DNA of 64,000 nucleotides from Lactobacillus rodentium (GTDB taxonomy: Bacteria > Bacillota > Bacilli > Lactobacillales > Lactobacillaceae). The position numbers were made by a program, and so were the translations under genes. The DNA lies in contig NZ_BFBY01000004.1 in the NCBI RefSeq assembly GCF_003423665.1, positions 1 to 64,000 of the forward strand. Reading direction: 5' to 3'. Positions 1-9,297 of this stretch are shown in pieces. Positions within the stretch are counted from its first letter, which is position 1. Each line of letters starts with the position of its first letter. Under the pieces are notes generated by a model. It was not told the DNA's origin. It ran no database searches and saw only the letters and a list, made by a program, of their open reading frames with translations.

Positions 1-180
1 TGGATAAGTTGTATGAGATCGATTTAAAATATTACTTCCGTAACGATCTATTAAATTAAGCATATAACGGAGATTACTTGAATTAACTCCATATTTTTTA
101 CTTAACCATGTAGAAGATTTTCCATATTTTTTCCAATAATTATAAATATCAATTTTATCTTGCTTTGTTAATTTGGACAT
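1..180 (-). CDS. IS3-type transposase OrfA, N-terminal 60 residues (cut by window edge)
   Basis: The reading frame is open from an ATG at 180 to the left edge, giving 60 residues that begin MSKLTKQDKIDIYNYW. Residues about 4-50 look like the helix-turn-helix of IS3-family OrfA proteins that are common in lactobacilli: a KLTKQDK start, then WLSKKYGVNSSNLRYML as the recognition-helix region. The protein would bind the element's ends. The rest of the element lies outside the window, so neither OrfB nor the far inverted repeat can be seen. A short GGGG stretch nine bases before the ATG could act as ribosome site but sits inside a hairpin (186-217). Family assignment is by motif memory only. Confidence 0.7.
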   Translation of the reverse strand, partial: MSKLTKQDKIDIYNYWKKYGKSSTWLSKKYGVNSSNLRYMLNLIDRYGSNILNRSHTTYP

Positions 181-185
181 AATAA

Positions 186-217
186 AACCCCGAAATTCTT
201 GTCCGAATTTCGGGGTT
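186..217 (-). terminator. Hairpin after prfC, possibly the insertion-sequence end
   Basis: Thirteen-base perfect arms (186-198 and 205-217) around a six-base loop, followed on the minus strand by TTTTATT. It lies 35 bases after the prfC stop and ends six bases before the transposase ATG. It can terminate prfC transcripts. It also hides the only candidate ribosome site of the transposase in read-through RNA. Confidence 0.7.
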
Positions 218-251
218 CATATCAAATATTTAAATATTCTTGCTCTTTTCT

Positions 252-1820
252 TTATAATCTTGAAGTTAATTCTACGTCAGGATATTTATCTTTGAACCAT
301 CTTTCAGCGAAATTATTTTCAAATAAAAACAAAGGTTCACCATCTTTATCCTTAACTAATAAGTTCCTAGAAGAAGACATTTTGGGATCCAATTGATCTG
401 GATTAATCCAACGCGCTACTCGATTACCCAAAGTATGAAGTTCAACTTCAGAATTGTATTCATTCTTCATTCGGTAAGCAAATACTTCAAACTGCAATTG
501 ACCCACTGCACCTAAAATATAGTCATCAGTACTCCACCCACGATACAATTGAATAGCTCCTTCTTGCACCAATTGAGTCATCCCCTTGTGAAAGGACTTT
601 TGTTTCATTACATTTTTAGGTGTAACACGCATAAAAATTTCTGGTGTAAATTGAGGTAATTCAGGATATTCTATTTTATCCTTACCAGCATAAATACTAT
701 CACCGATTTGGAAGTTTCCAGTATCGTATAAGCCGACAATATCTCCTGCTACTGCTTCTGAAACTTGAACACGCTCACTTGACATAAATTCAGTAGCATT
801 ATTTAAACGAACCGGCTTACCAGTTCTGGCTAAATTTACATCGATTCCCTTCTTAAATTCTCCACTACCAATTCTCACAAAGGCAATTCTATCGCGATGT
901 TGTGGATTCATATTAGCTTGAATTTTAAAAACGAAACCTGAAAATTCTGGAGTATCTGGTTTCAAAATTTTATCACCATTTACAATGTGGCTTTCAGGAG
1001 ACGGAGCAAGTTTAACAAAACTATCTAAAAATGTTTCAACGCCAAAATTAGTTAAAGCAGAACCAAAGAATACTGGAGTCTGGTCACCCTTTAAAACTTT
1101 AGCCTCATCAAACTGATTACCAGCTTCTTTTAAAAGCTCAATGTCATCAAGTGTATTTTGGTATAGACTGTCGTTAGTTAATTCACTATTTTCATCTAAT
1201 TTTCCTTGTTCATTCAAAGGAATGAAACGATCTTCTCCATCTTTTCGATAAAGTTCAACTCGGTTATTAGCAATGTCATATAAACCTTTTAATTGTTTAC
1301 CCATGCCAATTGGCCAATTCATAGCCACGCCTTCAATTCCCAATAAGTCTTCAAGTTCTGCAATCAAATCTAATGGTTCACGTCCATCACGATCCAATTT
1401 ATTCATAAAAGTAAAGATTGGAATACCGCGTTGTTTTACTACCTTAAATAGTTTTTTGGTTTGTGGTTCAATACCCTTGGCCGAATCAATAACCATCACG
1501 GCTGCATCGACCGCCATCAAGGTACGGTAAGTATCTTCTGAGAAATCTTGGTGACCCGGTGTATCCAAAATATTAATTCTCTTACCTTGATATTCAAACT
1601 GCATAACAGAACTAGTTACAGAAATACCACGCTTTTTTTCAATATCCATCCAGTCACTTGTTGCATAATGTCCAGTTTTTCTTGCTTTAACTGTACCAGC
1701 ATTACGAATTACTCCACCAAATAAAAGCATTTGTTCAGTAATTGTTGTTTTACCCGCATCTGGGTGAGAGATAATTGCGAATGTTCTTCTCTTTTTTACT
1801 TCATCAGTTAATTTATTCAT
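252..1820 (-). CDS. prfC: Peptide chain release factor 3
   Basis: RF3 is a translational GTPase that recycles RF1/RF2 from the ribosome after peptide release. The 522-residue length is normal. The G domain shows the P-loop HPDAGKTT (residues 19-26), the switch region [10 protein letters not shown] (about 62-71), DTPGH (86-90) and NKLD (140-143); the EF-Tu-like domain II and the RF3 C-terminal domain follow. The ATG overlaps the stop of the upstream CBS-domain gene by one base (TAATG), so translation is probably coupled; no separate strong ribosome site is visible. A hairpin terminator follows the stop. Identification rests on clear family motifs. Confidence 0.97.
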   Translation of the reverse strand: MNKLTDEVKKRRTFAIISHPDAGKTTITEQMLLFGGVIRNAGTVKARKTGHYATSDWMDIEKKRGISVTSSVMQFEYQGKRINILDTPGHQDFSEDTYRTLMAVDAAVMVIDSAKGIEPQTKKLFKVVKQRGIPIFTFMNKLDRDGREPLDLIAELEDLLGIEGVAMNWPIGMGKQLKGLYDIANNRVELYRKDGEDRFIPLNEQGKLDENSELTNDSLYQNTLDDIELLKEAGNQFDEAKVLKGDQTPVFFGSALTNFGVETFLDSFVKLAPSPESHIVNGDKILKPDTPEFSGFVFKIQANMNPQHRDRIAFVRIGSGEFKKGIDVNLARTGKPVRLNNATEFMSSERVQVSEAVAGDIVGLYDTGNFQIGDSIYAGKDKIEYPELPQFTPEIFMRVTPKNVMKQKSFHKGMTQLVQEGAIQLYRGWSTDDYILGAVGQLQFEVFAYRMKNEYNSEVELHTLGNRVARWINPDQLDPKMSSSRNLLVKDKDGEPLFLFENNFAERWFKDKYPDVELTSRL

Positions 1821-2689
1821 TACTTTTTACTATCTTCCTCTTTTTCATCTTTATCAGGAATTGTTAATAAGAGTGTCAGTATCCTGGACCCCTTCATTCT
1901 TCTGGTAGTTAAGGTCATCCCATTCTTGAGAGTTATGCTTAACTTTTCCCCTTTTGCAGGTATCATCCCTAGCTTAGTTATTACATAGCCCGCAATCGTA
2001 TCAACATCCTCTACTTCTAAAGCAGTATTAAATTTGTCATTAAATTCAGCTAAGGGCATCTTACCATATACTATATATTTATGTGATGTTAGTTCCTTAA
2101 AAAGTACTTCAGATTTATCAACCTCATCGTCAATATCTCCTACGATTTCTTCGATTAAATCTTCAATTGTCACTAAACCAACAACTCCACCATATTCATC
2201 CGTTAGTATTGCAATCTGGCGTTGCGTGCTTTGCATTTCACTAAGTAATTCATCAATTTGAGTTAGTTCAGAAGCATAAAGTGGTTCTGAAATTAAATCT
2301 TTATAAGTAAGCTTATCAAATCCCTTTTGCCAAGCAACTCGTAAAATAGTCCTAATATGGATAATACCAACTATCTTATCCTTTTCCCCATCATATACAG
2401 GAACACGAGAATAAGGTTGACGCAATACTTCTTCAAGGTTCTCTTTTAGATCATCTTGGATATTAATCATGAAAGCATCTGTTCTAGGTACCATTACTTC
2501 TCGTGCAATTGTTGTCTGAAAGTCAACGATTCCTTCCATCATTGAAAATTCACGTTCTGTGATTTCATTATTTTTATAAAGTCGTGTTAGGTCTTTTTTT
2601 ATTTTTTCAGCTGGTTCAACTGTTTCTTCACTATGAAATCTTGCTTTAATTTTACTGAATAAATCACTCGCCGGAGCGCCTTTACTCAT
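1820..2689 (-). CDS. CBS-domain protein, CorC/HlyC type without membrane domain
   Basis: This 289-residue soluble protein has a pair of CBS domains (about residues 65-190, with [10 protein letters not shown] at the start and [17 protein letters not shown] at the end) followed by the small CorC/HlyC C-terminal domain (about 205-280). It lacks the N-terminal DUF21 membrane domain carried by its relative at 30453-31820, so it resembles the short CorC/TlyC form. In that family the CBS pair binds adenine nucleotides and the protein influences Mg/Co transport, but substrate and partner cannot be read here. Start ATG has GAAGG eight bases upstream. It is the first gene of a two-gene operon with prfC. 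Confidence 0.85.
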   Translation of the reverse strand: MSKGAPASDLFSKIKARFHSEETVEPAEKIKKDLTRLYKNNEITEREFSMMEGIVDFQTTIAREVMVPRTDAFMINIQDDLKENLEEVLRQPYSRVPVYDGEKDKIVGIIHIRTILRVAWQKGFDKLTYKDLISEPLYASELTQIDELLSEMQSTQRQIAILTDEYGGVVGLVTIEDLIEEIVGDIDDEVDKSEVLFKELTSHKYIVYGKMPLAEFNDKFNTALEVEDVDTIAGYVITKLGMIPAKGEKLSITLKNGMTLTTRRMKGSRILTLLLTIPDKDEKEEDSKK

Positions 2690-2798
2690 GGGGTTAACCT
2701 TCTCTTTCTTTTAAACCAGATTCTCCATATAATTGAACGTCATTATATCATAGTCAATAAATATGATAAAATATAGACCATGAAATGAGGTACATCAT

Positions 2799-3260
2799 AT
2801 GAAAAAAGAACGTATATACTTAGTTTTTATATTTTTACTTCTAATTCCTTATCTTTGTAGTTTAGGCCTAATTGGTATTTCTTATAATGCGCTTGTTAGA
2901 CATGCTGGAGATTCGGGACGTACAATAATTGGAGCTATTATTGGGGCCCTAATCATGTTTGCCATCAAGGCAACTATTCAACGCCCCTTAGATTTAATTT
3001 CAGATGAGATCAATGATAATCTTTTTAAACAATTTTTACGTTTCTTTAGTGTAAAAAGACGAAAGCTCCTTTTAATTGGGAACTTAATCCTTGATTTCTT
3101 TTTATGTATTGCTGCTACGATTTTTATTCGCTTATTATTACCACTGTCAGCTATTACTGGCACTTCAATAGGTTGGGTCTTCGTAATTATGCTTGTTTCT
3201 ACTTGCATTGGTGCATACATCGAATATGATAATCTTTCAATTGACCCTCAACAAAAATAA
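2799..3260 (+). CDS. Hypothetical membrane protein, 153 aa
   Basis: I do not recognise the family. Four hydrophobic segments are visible, at about residues 6-28, 41-58, 90-111 and 120-140, with a basic loop containing KRRK near residue 87, which predicts a cytoplasmic face between helices two and three. GAGG lies eight bases before the ATG, and the gene diverges from the CBS-domain/prfC operon, so it has its own promoter. It ends two bases before the convergent gene at 3262. Function unknown. Confidence 0.75.
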   Translation: MKKERIYLVFIFLLLIPYLCSLGLIGISYNALVRHAGDSGRTIIGAIIGALIMFAIKATIQRPLDLISDEINDNLFKQFLRFFSVKRRKLLLIGNLILDFFLCIAATIFIRLLLPLSAITGTSIGWVFVIMLVSTCIGAYIEYDNLSIDPQQK

Positions 3261-3261
3261 T

Positions 3262-3753
3262 CTATTTTTGCACACTGGCATCCAAATATAATATTTGTGC
3301 CAGTTTTTTTGTACTTAAATTAAGAGTGGTAAGTAAATATGGATTTTTACTATCTCCTGGATTTTCATGGAATACCACATCACTTTGCGCTAATTTATCT
3401 AAAAATGTAGGAATCACAAAATTTAATGGCTGACCAAAAAAGCTTAGATTCATATTATTAGTTTCAATTTCTGCTACTTCACTAGCAGGTAAATTAAAAT
3501 GATTTAATTGCTTAGGTAATTGATTGATTTTTTTATCAGTTACGACGCCATACCAAAACATAAAGGTTTCTGGTGCAAATACTACTAAGCTTGCTCTTTG
3601 ATTAGATAAGCCATTTCTTTCAATGAATTTCTTAAATACAGGATCATTTTCTGTTTCTTGAACTTGTTGTCCATAACTTTTATTTTCATCAATTTGTCCA
3701 GGTAAAAATACTTTTCCAATAAAGTTCAATGCGGCAAATTCTTCTTTTTTCAT
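3262..3753 (-). CDS. Hypothetical protein, 163 aa
   Basis: No signal peptide, membrane segment or catalytic motif is evident. The sequence is a well-formed soluble protein (start MKKEEFAALNFIGKVFLPGQ) with mixed alpha/beta character and no low-complexity stretches. It starts one base after the stop of the DUF402 gene and is clearly co-transcribed with it, so the two may act together in nucleotide or tRNA-related metabolism, but that is inference from position only. It converges on the membrane-protein gene at 2799-3260. Likely a conserved lactobacillar protein of unknown function. Confidence 0.7.
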   Translation of the reverse strand: MKKEEFAALNFIGKVFLPGQIDENKSYGQQVQETENDPVFKKFIERNGLSNQRASLVVFAPETFMFWYGVVTDKKINQLPKQLNHFNLPASEVAEIETNNMNLSFFGQPLNFVIPTFLDKLAQSDVVFHENPGDSKNPYLLTTLNLSTKKLAQILYLDASVQK

Positions 3754-3754
3754 T

Positions 3755-4324
3755 TTATTTTCCCTTCAAAAAATTATGTTTGTATTCAGGTTTAAGATCG
3801 GTGTAACGATCATACCAAATCTTAGCAAAATCTGGTGCAAAGGGGCCTCTTTTGTTATCAATCCATTGCAATAGTTCAATTGTCGATCCACGCAAAATAG
3901 TATCAATTTCTTCACCATAGTGCCAACGCTTTTTATTTAAAGCATATTCATCGACATCAAGTAATCTTTTTTCTCCATCGGGAAAAATCTTTACATCTAA
4001 ATCATAATCGATATATTTTAAAGCTTCACGATCAATAACAAAGGGACTAGCTAGATTGCAATAATACGCCGTTCCTTCAGGGCGAAGCATCACGATAACA
4101 TTAAACCAAAATTTTTTATGAAAATAAACAATTGCAGGTTCTCGGCTAACCCATTTTCTGCCATCGCTTTCTGTTATCAGAGTTCTATCATTAACTCCAA
4201 TTATAATATTCTTTTCAATTTTTACGACCATTGTGTCACGCCACTTACGATGGAGCTGTCCATCATGTTTGTAAGATTCTACCGCAATATAGTCGCCTTC
4301 TTTAGGCAATGCCAATTTGCTCAC
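3755..4324 (-). CDS. DUF402 nucleoside di/triphosphatase-like protein
   Basis: The protein begins [28 protein letters not shown], the hallmark of the DUF402 (UPF0374, YgaC/Ntdp) family, and has the typical length of about 180-190 residues. Family members studied in staphylococci hydrolyse nucleoside tri- and diphosphates with a divalent metal. Acidic residues in the [24 protein letters not shown] block (about 104-127) are in the right place for metal binding. It is followed one base later by the 163-aa unknown gene and preceded by recX on the same strand. Family call is firm; the physiological substrate is not known from sequence. Confidence 0.85.
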   Translation of the reverse strand: MSKLALPKEGDYIAVESYKHDGQLHRKWRDTMVVKIEKNIIIGVNDRTLITESDGRKWVSREPAIVYFHKKFWFNVIVMLRPEGTAYYCNLASPFVIDREALKYIDYDLDVKIFPDGEKRLLDVDEYALNKKRWHYGEEIDTILRGSTIELLQWIDNKRGPFAPDFAKIWYDRYTDLKPEYKHNFLKGK

Positions 4325-4348
4325 CTCTCACAATTATTATACAGCAAA

Positions 4349-5164
4349 TTAATACTCATCTATTTCAGAAAGATCAACTATTTCTCCATTTAAAAATTGC
4401 TCAATTTCATTTCCAGAAAAGCCATGTTGATAGAGGTAGCGTCTAACCTTTTGATTACGTGTAAAGCTATCGTCATTCCGATATCGTTTATATACTTTTA
4501 TTCCTTGCTTTTTTAAGGCAATTAACTGGTCTTGCTCATCATTTTTTAGATCTAATTTTGCAACAATTAAATCACTTAATTCCTTATTAAACCCATGCGA
4601 TAATAATTTTTGCTGTGCTTTTCGTTCAATTTCTTTAGTGGATAATTTTCCCTGTTGATGCACCAAAGAATGAATTAATCTTAAGCCGGGTTCAAGCCAC
4701 GCTTCATTCTCAATTTCATATAAAACATCTTCAATTAAATTACTTTCTACTTTTTTTCGGCCTAATTTTTGTTTAATAGCATTAGGCCCATCTTTTCCTA
4801 CTTGAAGATTATTTTTAACAAATAATTTTGCAAAGTTATAATCATCTAAATATCCTAAATCTTGTAAATTAACGACTGCATTTTCAATCGCATTCTCAGT
4901 CATTTCTGCTTTGGTAAGATATTGTCTTACCTCAGCAGTTGATCGTGGTTGATAACTTAAATAATTAATTGCTAACTCTGTCGCTTTACTATCTTTTTCT
5001 GCGTCCTTAATCTCATTTACTTGATCTTTTGTTAATTCAACTCCCTTTAAAAGACGAAATTTAGTTAAAGTTTGTTCACTAACACTAAAAGCATAGTGGT
5101 CATCTAGAAAAATATTATAATGTCCCTTGCGTCTTTGAGCTGTTACCTTAGTGACAATTGACAT
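4349..5164 (-). CDS. recX: Regulatory protein RecX
   Basis: RecX binds RecA and modulates its filaments. The 271 residues show the family layout: an N-terminal region common to the long Firmicute RecX proteins (about 1-65) and then repeated three-helix modules, including NYLSYQPRSTAEVRQYL (67-83), LQDLGYLDDYNFAKLFV and a final KVRRYLYQHGFSGNEIEQFL. The length matches the Gram-positive form. The gene diverges from the RNA methyltransferase at 5274, with both promoters in the 109-base gap. GGAGG occurs just upstream of the ATG. The neighbouring DUF402 gene follows after 24 bases, probably in one transcript. Confidence 0.9.
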   Translation of the reverse strand: MSIVTKVTAQRRKGHYNIFLDDHYAFSVSEQTLTKFRLLKGVELTKDQVNEIKDAEKDSKATELAINYLSYQPRSTAEVRQYLTKAEMTENAIENAVVNLQDLGYLDDYNFAKLFVKNNLQVGKDGPNAIKQKLGRKKVESNLIEDVLYEIENEAWLEPGLRLIHSLVHQQGKLSTKEIERKAQQKLLSHGFNKELSDLIVAKLDLKNDEQDQLIALKKQGIKVYKRYRNDDSFTRNQKVRRYLYQHGFSGNEIEQFLNGEIVDLSEIDEY

Positions 5165-5273
5165 AGAAACCTCCTTAGATTTAAAAATTTACGCGATTAC
5201 TTGTGTATCCGATTAATCCTTTATATGATAATTGTGACACTTTTTCTATTGGAAAAGAAATGGAGACTAAATT

Positions 5274-6647
5274 TTGACAAAATTTACTAAAAATAAACGA
5301 CAAAAAGATATTATTATTACTATTAAACGTTTAGGAATAAATGGTGAAGGAATTGGCTATTATAAAAAGAAAATTATTTTTATTCCTGGTGCTTTGCCTG
5401 GAGAAGTCGTTGTCGCAAAGATTACCAATGAACACCCCCATTACTTGGAAGGCGAATTGGTTAGAATAAAAGAGAAATCTCCAGATAGAGTTCCTTTCCC
5501 TAAGGGGGTTAATCAAGAAACTGGTGGCTTAGAACTTGCTAATTTAGCTTATAATAAACAACTTGAATTTAAACAGCACTTGATTCTTGATGCTTTACGT
5601 AAATATCATCCACGTAACTATCAAAAAATCAAAGTAAAAAAAACATTGGCTGCACCAGCAGAACTTTATTATCGCAATAAGGCTCAATATCAGATTGAAC
5701 TTTTCAAAGGAAAAACTCGACTTGGTTTATACGCACCAAACTCGCATCGCTTGATTGATCTTCCAGAAATGCCAACTCAATCACTTCAAACACAGAAAAC
5801 AGAACGAGCTATTAAACATTTAATCGATAAAGCCCATCTTCATATTGCTAATTACCGTAAACATTTAGATGGAATTAAAACTGTTGTAGTGCGCGAATCA
5901 AAGGCCACCCAGGAAATTCAAGTAACTTTAATTACTATTGGGAAAAATATTCCTGGACTTAAAAAACTCGCTCAAGACATCATGCAGCTTCCTCATGTAG
6001 TATCAGTTTTTCAAAATGAAACCCAATGGCAAAATGCTCAAGTATGGGGTAACAAAACGATTAAATTGACCGGAAAATCACATATTATGGAAGAAATTTT
6101 AGAGAAAAAATTCAAACTTTCTCCACGTGCTTTCTTCCAATTAAATCCAGCACAAACTACTAATTTATACAGTGAAGCCTTAAAACTACTAGATCTTACA
6201 CCAGATCAAACTCTGATTGACGCTTACTCAGGTGTTGGTACTTTAGGAATTTTAGCCAGTGACAGAGTTCGCCAAGTGATCGGAATTGAATCGATCCCTG
6301 AGGCCGTTGATGACGCTCAAGAAAACTGTCGCTTGAATCATGTTCAAAATGCACAATATATTCAAGGAACCGTTGAAAAAGTCCTTCCTGATTTAAAAAA
6401 GCAAGGTGTGCCAATTGATGCTCTAATTGTCGATCCTCCTAGAACTGGGTTGAATAAACAATTGATTAAAACATTACTTGAAGTAAAACCAAAAACTTTT
6501 GTTTACATTTCATGTAATCCTTCAACACTTGCCAAAGATTTAGTGCTTTTAAGTGAAGCATATGATGTTCGTCTGATCAAACCAGTTGATATGATGCCCC
6601 AAACTCCTCGTTGGGAAGGTGTCACTAAATTAGTATTACGCAAATAA
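5274..6647 (+). CDS. rlmCD: 23S rRNA (uracil-C5) methyltransferase lacking the Fe-S cysteines
   Basis: SAM-dependent uracil-C5 methyltransferase of the TrmA/RumA family, which modifies 23S rRNA in Gram-positives. An N-terminal TRAM domain (about residues 12-68) is followed by the catalytic domain with DAYSGVGTLGI (SAM site), DPPRTGL and the nucleophile Cys in SCNPSTLAKDL. The region that normally carries three cluster cysteines reads RVPFPKGVNQETGGLEL, and the fourth position reads LIDLPEMPTQ; all four cysteines of the usual 4Fe-4S cluster are absent. Start is TTG with GGAGA seven bases before; the nearby in-frame-looking ATG at 5260 runs into a stop after five codons. A terminator follows. 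Confidence 0.9.
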   Translation: MTKFTKNKRQKDIIITIKRLGINGEGIGYYKKKIIFIPGALPGEVVVAKITNEHPHYLEGELVRIKEKSPDRVPFPKGVNQETGGLELANLAYNKQLEFKQHLILDALRKYHPRNYQKIKVKKTLAAPAELYYRNKAQYQIELFKGKTRLGLYAPNSHRLIDLPEMPTQSLQTQKTERAIKHLIDKAHLHIANYRKHLDGIKTVVVRESKATQEIQVTLITIGKNIPGLKKLAQDIMQLPHVVSVFQNETQWQNAQVWGNKTIKLTGKSHIMEEILEKKFKLSPRAFFQLNPAQTTNLYSEALKLLDLTPDQTLIDAYSGVGTLGILASDRVRQVIGIESIPEAVDDAQENCRLNHVQNAQYIQGTVEKVLPDLKKQGVPIDALIVDPPRTGLNKQLIKTLLEVKPKTFVYISCNPSTLAKDLVLLSEAYDVRLIKPVDMMPQTPRWEGVTKLVLRK

Positions 6648-6660
6648 AGCCAAAATAAAA

Positions 6661-6693
6661 CCAGCAAATTGTAAAACAATTTGCTGGTTTTTT
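6661..6693. terminator. Bidirectional terminator after the methyltransferase
   Basis: Perfect 12-base arms (6661-6672, 6676-6687) around a three-base loop, followed by six T on the plus strand and preceded by an A-rich tract, so it can also stop transcripts arriving from mvaS on the minus strand. Confidence 0.9.
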
Positions 6694-6928
6694 GTTGGAG
6701 GAGGTAAACATCTAGTTTTCACATTTGATGTTTTTGTGCATCATGCTGTAACATTGCCACATACTTTTTGTAAGGATAATGATTATTTGGTTTGTTATAT
6801 ATTTGAGAATCTAGGTTAAAATTCTACAATTGGAGATAAGATCTTTAATTAAATAAAATTTCTACCTCTTCCACTTCCTAAGTATAGGAGCTTTAGAACC
6901 AATTACAAATAAATCGTCTTAGTTTTTA
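6694..6928. other. Intergenic remnant with decayed minus-strand coding fragments
   Basis: No intact gene is seen here. On the minus strand a 34-codon stretch (about 6826-6722) reads NFNLDSQIYNKPNNHYPYKK and onward to a TGA, and a second stretch nearer mvaS reads DLFVIGSKAPILRKWKR before a stop in another frame. Both look protein-like rather than random, which suggests the C-terminal remains of a gene that once followed mvaS. I cannot name the family. An isolated GGAGGAGG at 6696-6703 on the plus strand has no start codon behind it. Confidence 0.35.
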
Positions 6929-8092
6929 TTACTTCATTTTGTATAGTCTAATTCCATCTTTTACTCCAGCAAAATACCAAGTTCCTGGTTTTTCATCACT
7001 ATCTAATTCTTTTCCTTCGATTGGATCTGCCAATGCTTTTGTAAAAATTGCTTCATATTCTGGCACAGTAAGCTTAGTTCTTGCTTCTAATCTTGCTTGA
7101 ACTTTTTCAGGCCGTAATTGTTTTTTGAAACCTTCTACTACATTACCAGTAAAGAATTCTGCCATTGCACCTGAACCATAAGAGAATAATCCTATTAAAT
7201 CATTTGCCTTTAATTCACCATTTTGCAATAAACTAAGTAAACTTAAATAAAGTGAAGCAGTATAGATATTACCCACATTAGCACTTAAGTGTTTACTTGC
7301 TTCAAAACTTTGCCCTAATTTTTCACTTATTGCTTCATTTTGATCAGCTAAAGCCAAACGGTTGGCCTTAAGTCCCATTTTAGTAAATGGTAAATGATAG
7401 ATCAAAGCATCAAAATCACTTGTTTGAAGGTGTTTTTGCTTTTTATAATCTTCGAAAGTCTTTGTAAAGAAATCTAAATATACCTGTGTTGAATATTTTC
7501 CATCAACCAAGGCAGTTTTAGAATTATTGGGGCGCCAGAAATCATTAATGTCATCACTATATGCACTATGTCCCTCATTAAGAGATAAGATACTAGGATC
7601 AACTTTAATTAGCATACTAATGCTTCCTGCTCCTTGAGTTACTTCACCACTAGTATTAATACCATAGCGGGCAATATCACTTCCAATGACGATTGCGGTT
7701 TGCTTGGGATGTAATCTCACAAAATCCGTAGCCATCATCAAAGCCGCTGTTAGGCCAAAACAAGCTTCTTTTACTTCAAAAGTTCTAACTTCTGGAGGTA
7801 ACTTAAGAGCAGTTTTTACAAATAATGAAGCCGATTTAGATTGATCAACACTTGATTCAGTACCAAAAATCATCAATCCTACTTTATCTTTATCAATTTC
7901 ATCTAAATAATCTAAGGTAGCATTAATTCCCATTGAAACTGCATCTTGCGTTTCATCAGCAACAGACATTTTTTCTTGACCAATTCCGATTAAAAATTTA
8001 TTCGGATCCTCATTACGAGCATTAGCCAAATCTACCATATCTACATATTTATTAGGGGTATAAAAACCTATTTTATCGATACCAACTTGCAT
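6929..8092 (-). CDS. mvaS: Hydroxymethylglutaryl-CoA synthase
   Basis: Condenses acetyl-CoA with acetoacetyl-CoA to HMG-CoA, the committed carbon step of the mevalonate route to isoprenoid precursors. The 387 residues match bacterial HMG-CoA synthases. Catalytic residues are visible: Glu79 in GTESSVDQSKS, Cys111 in VKEACFGLTAA and His233 in IYHLPFTKMG. Its ATG overlaps the stop of mvaA by one base, making it the last gene of a tightly coupled thiolase-mvaA-mvaS operon. Together these three enzymes supply mevalonate; the lower pathway genes are not in the window. Confidence 0.97.
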   Translation of the reverse strand: MQVGIDKIGFYTPNKYVDMVDLANARNEDPNKFLIGIGQEKMSVADETQDAVSMGINATLDYLDEIDKDKVGLMIFGTESSVDQSKSASLFVKTALKLPPEVRTFEVKEACFGLTAALMMATDFVRLHPKQTAIVIGSDIARYGINTSGEVTQGAGSISMLIKVDPSILSLNEGHSAYSDDINDFWRPNNSKTALVDGKYSTQVYLDFFTKTFEDYKKQKHLQTSDFDALIYHLPFTKMGLKANRLALADQNEAISEKLGQSFEASKHLSANVGNIYTASLYLSLLSLLQNGELKANDLIGLFSYGSGAMAEFFTGNVVEGFKKQLRPEKVQARLEARTKLTVPEYEAIFTKALADPIEGKELDSDEKPGTWYFAGVKDGIRLYKMK

Positions 8093-9297
8093 TATTTTTT
8101 CTCCTCGAGTTCTTGTAAAAAATTTTGTGCATCTTCTAATGTATACCTTTTAGATTTACGCATTTTCTTTAAAATAACTTCTTTATTTTTATCACTTGTT
8201 TCTAAAGTAGCAACTAGATTTCTTGCTTGTAGACTCATATGACCGGCTTGAATTCCAGCAGTAGAGATTGCCAACAAGGCTGCTAAGTTATTAGCCAAAC
8301 CTATTCCAATAATAATTGAAGCCAAAGTTTCACTATCGATTTTTCCTAAAATTTGATAAGAATCTTGAATATCCTGTCGGACCGAAATAGATCCACCTAC
8401 TACACCAATTGGCATTGGCAATGTAAGTTCACCTATTAATTGATTATTTTCTATTTTCCAATTACTTAAGCTATGATAACCATTTTCACTAGCTAAAACT
8501 GCTGTTGCTGCTTCAACTGCCCTAAAATCATTTCCTGTTGCAATTAAAACTGCATCGACACCATTCATAATTCCTTTGTTATTAGTGGCACCACGATATG
8601 GATCTTGCATCCCTATCTCACTCAATAAAACTATTTTTTGGGCTACTTCTTTGCCACCTACACTTGTTAATGGCAATGATACTTTCCCAGTTGCTAATTG
8701 ACTAGGATAATTAGACAAAATTGCGAAAAGTTTTTCTTCAACTCCAGTAAAATCTAATAAAGTATTAGCTAAAAACTCTAAAATAGCATTAGTTTTGTTT
8801 GCTCCCATTGCCTGAGCAGGATCTACTAAAACTTTTAAATACACTAAACTATTCTCTTGTTTACTAGTAATCTTTCTCACTCCACCACCATGGTGAACTA
8901 AACTAGCAAAATTATTATTGGTCAGATTAATTAATTCAGGTACTTTTTTATTCAAATCTTCAAGCTTAAAATCATTATTTACCTGTAAAACAATTTGTCC
9001 ATAAATTCCATCACGTCGATTAATAACTGAGACCCCACCATGACGAGCAAAAATTTTACTACCATGATTGGCAGCGGCAATAACAGAAGGTTCTTCAGTT
9101 GCCATCGGCACCATATATTCTTTTCCATTAACTAGTAAATTCTCTACTAGTCCTAAGGGTAATGAAATGCTTCCAACAACATTTTCACTGAGATTATTTA
9201 AATTTTTAAGCAGTTGTGAAGTAATAGGGCTTAATTCGACTCCCTTTTCCTGTAAAACTTTTCGACGTTCGGTAGGTGATAATTTATAAAACTTCAT
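8092..9297 (-). CDS. mvaA: Hydroxymethylglutaryl-CoA reductase, class II
   Basis: Reduces HMG-CoA to mevalonate. The 401-residue soluble protein has the class II bacterial signature: ENVVGSISLPLGL near residue 38, the catalytic Glu in ATEEPSVIAA (about 67-75), the catalytic Lys in MGANKTNAILEFL, the Asp in NKGIMNGVDAVLIATGND and the late His in QAGHMSLQARN. In enterococci the reductase is fused to thiolase (MvaE); here the two are separate genes. Stop and start codons overlap by one base with both neighbours, so the operon is translationally coupled. Confidence 0.97.
   Translation of the reverse strand: MKFYKLSPTERRKVLQEKGVELSPITSQLLKNLNNLSENVVGSISLPLGLVENLLVNGKEYMVPMATEEPSVIAAANHGSKIFARHGGVSVINRRDGIYGQIVLQVNNDFKLEDLNKKVPELINLTNNNFASLVHHGGGVRKITSKQENSLVYLKVLVDPAQAMGANKTNAILEFLANTLLDFTGVEEKLFAILSNYPSQLATGKVSLPLTSVGGKEVAQKIVLLSEIGMQDPYRGATNNKGIMNGVDAVLIATGNDFRAVEAATAVLASENGYHSLSNWKIENNQLIGELTLPMPIGVVGGSISVRQDIQDSYQILGKIDSETLASIIIGIGLANNLAALLAISTAGIQAGHMSLQARNLVATLETSDKNKEVILKKMRKSKRYTLEDAQNFLQELEEKK

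Noticed and set aside
5260-5277. ATG start for the methyltransferase at 5260
   Set aside because: This ATG runs into TGA after five codons in another frame; the TTG at 5274 with GGAGA is the real start.
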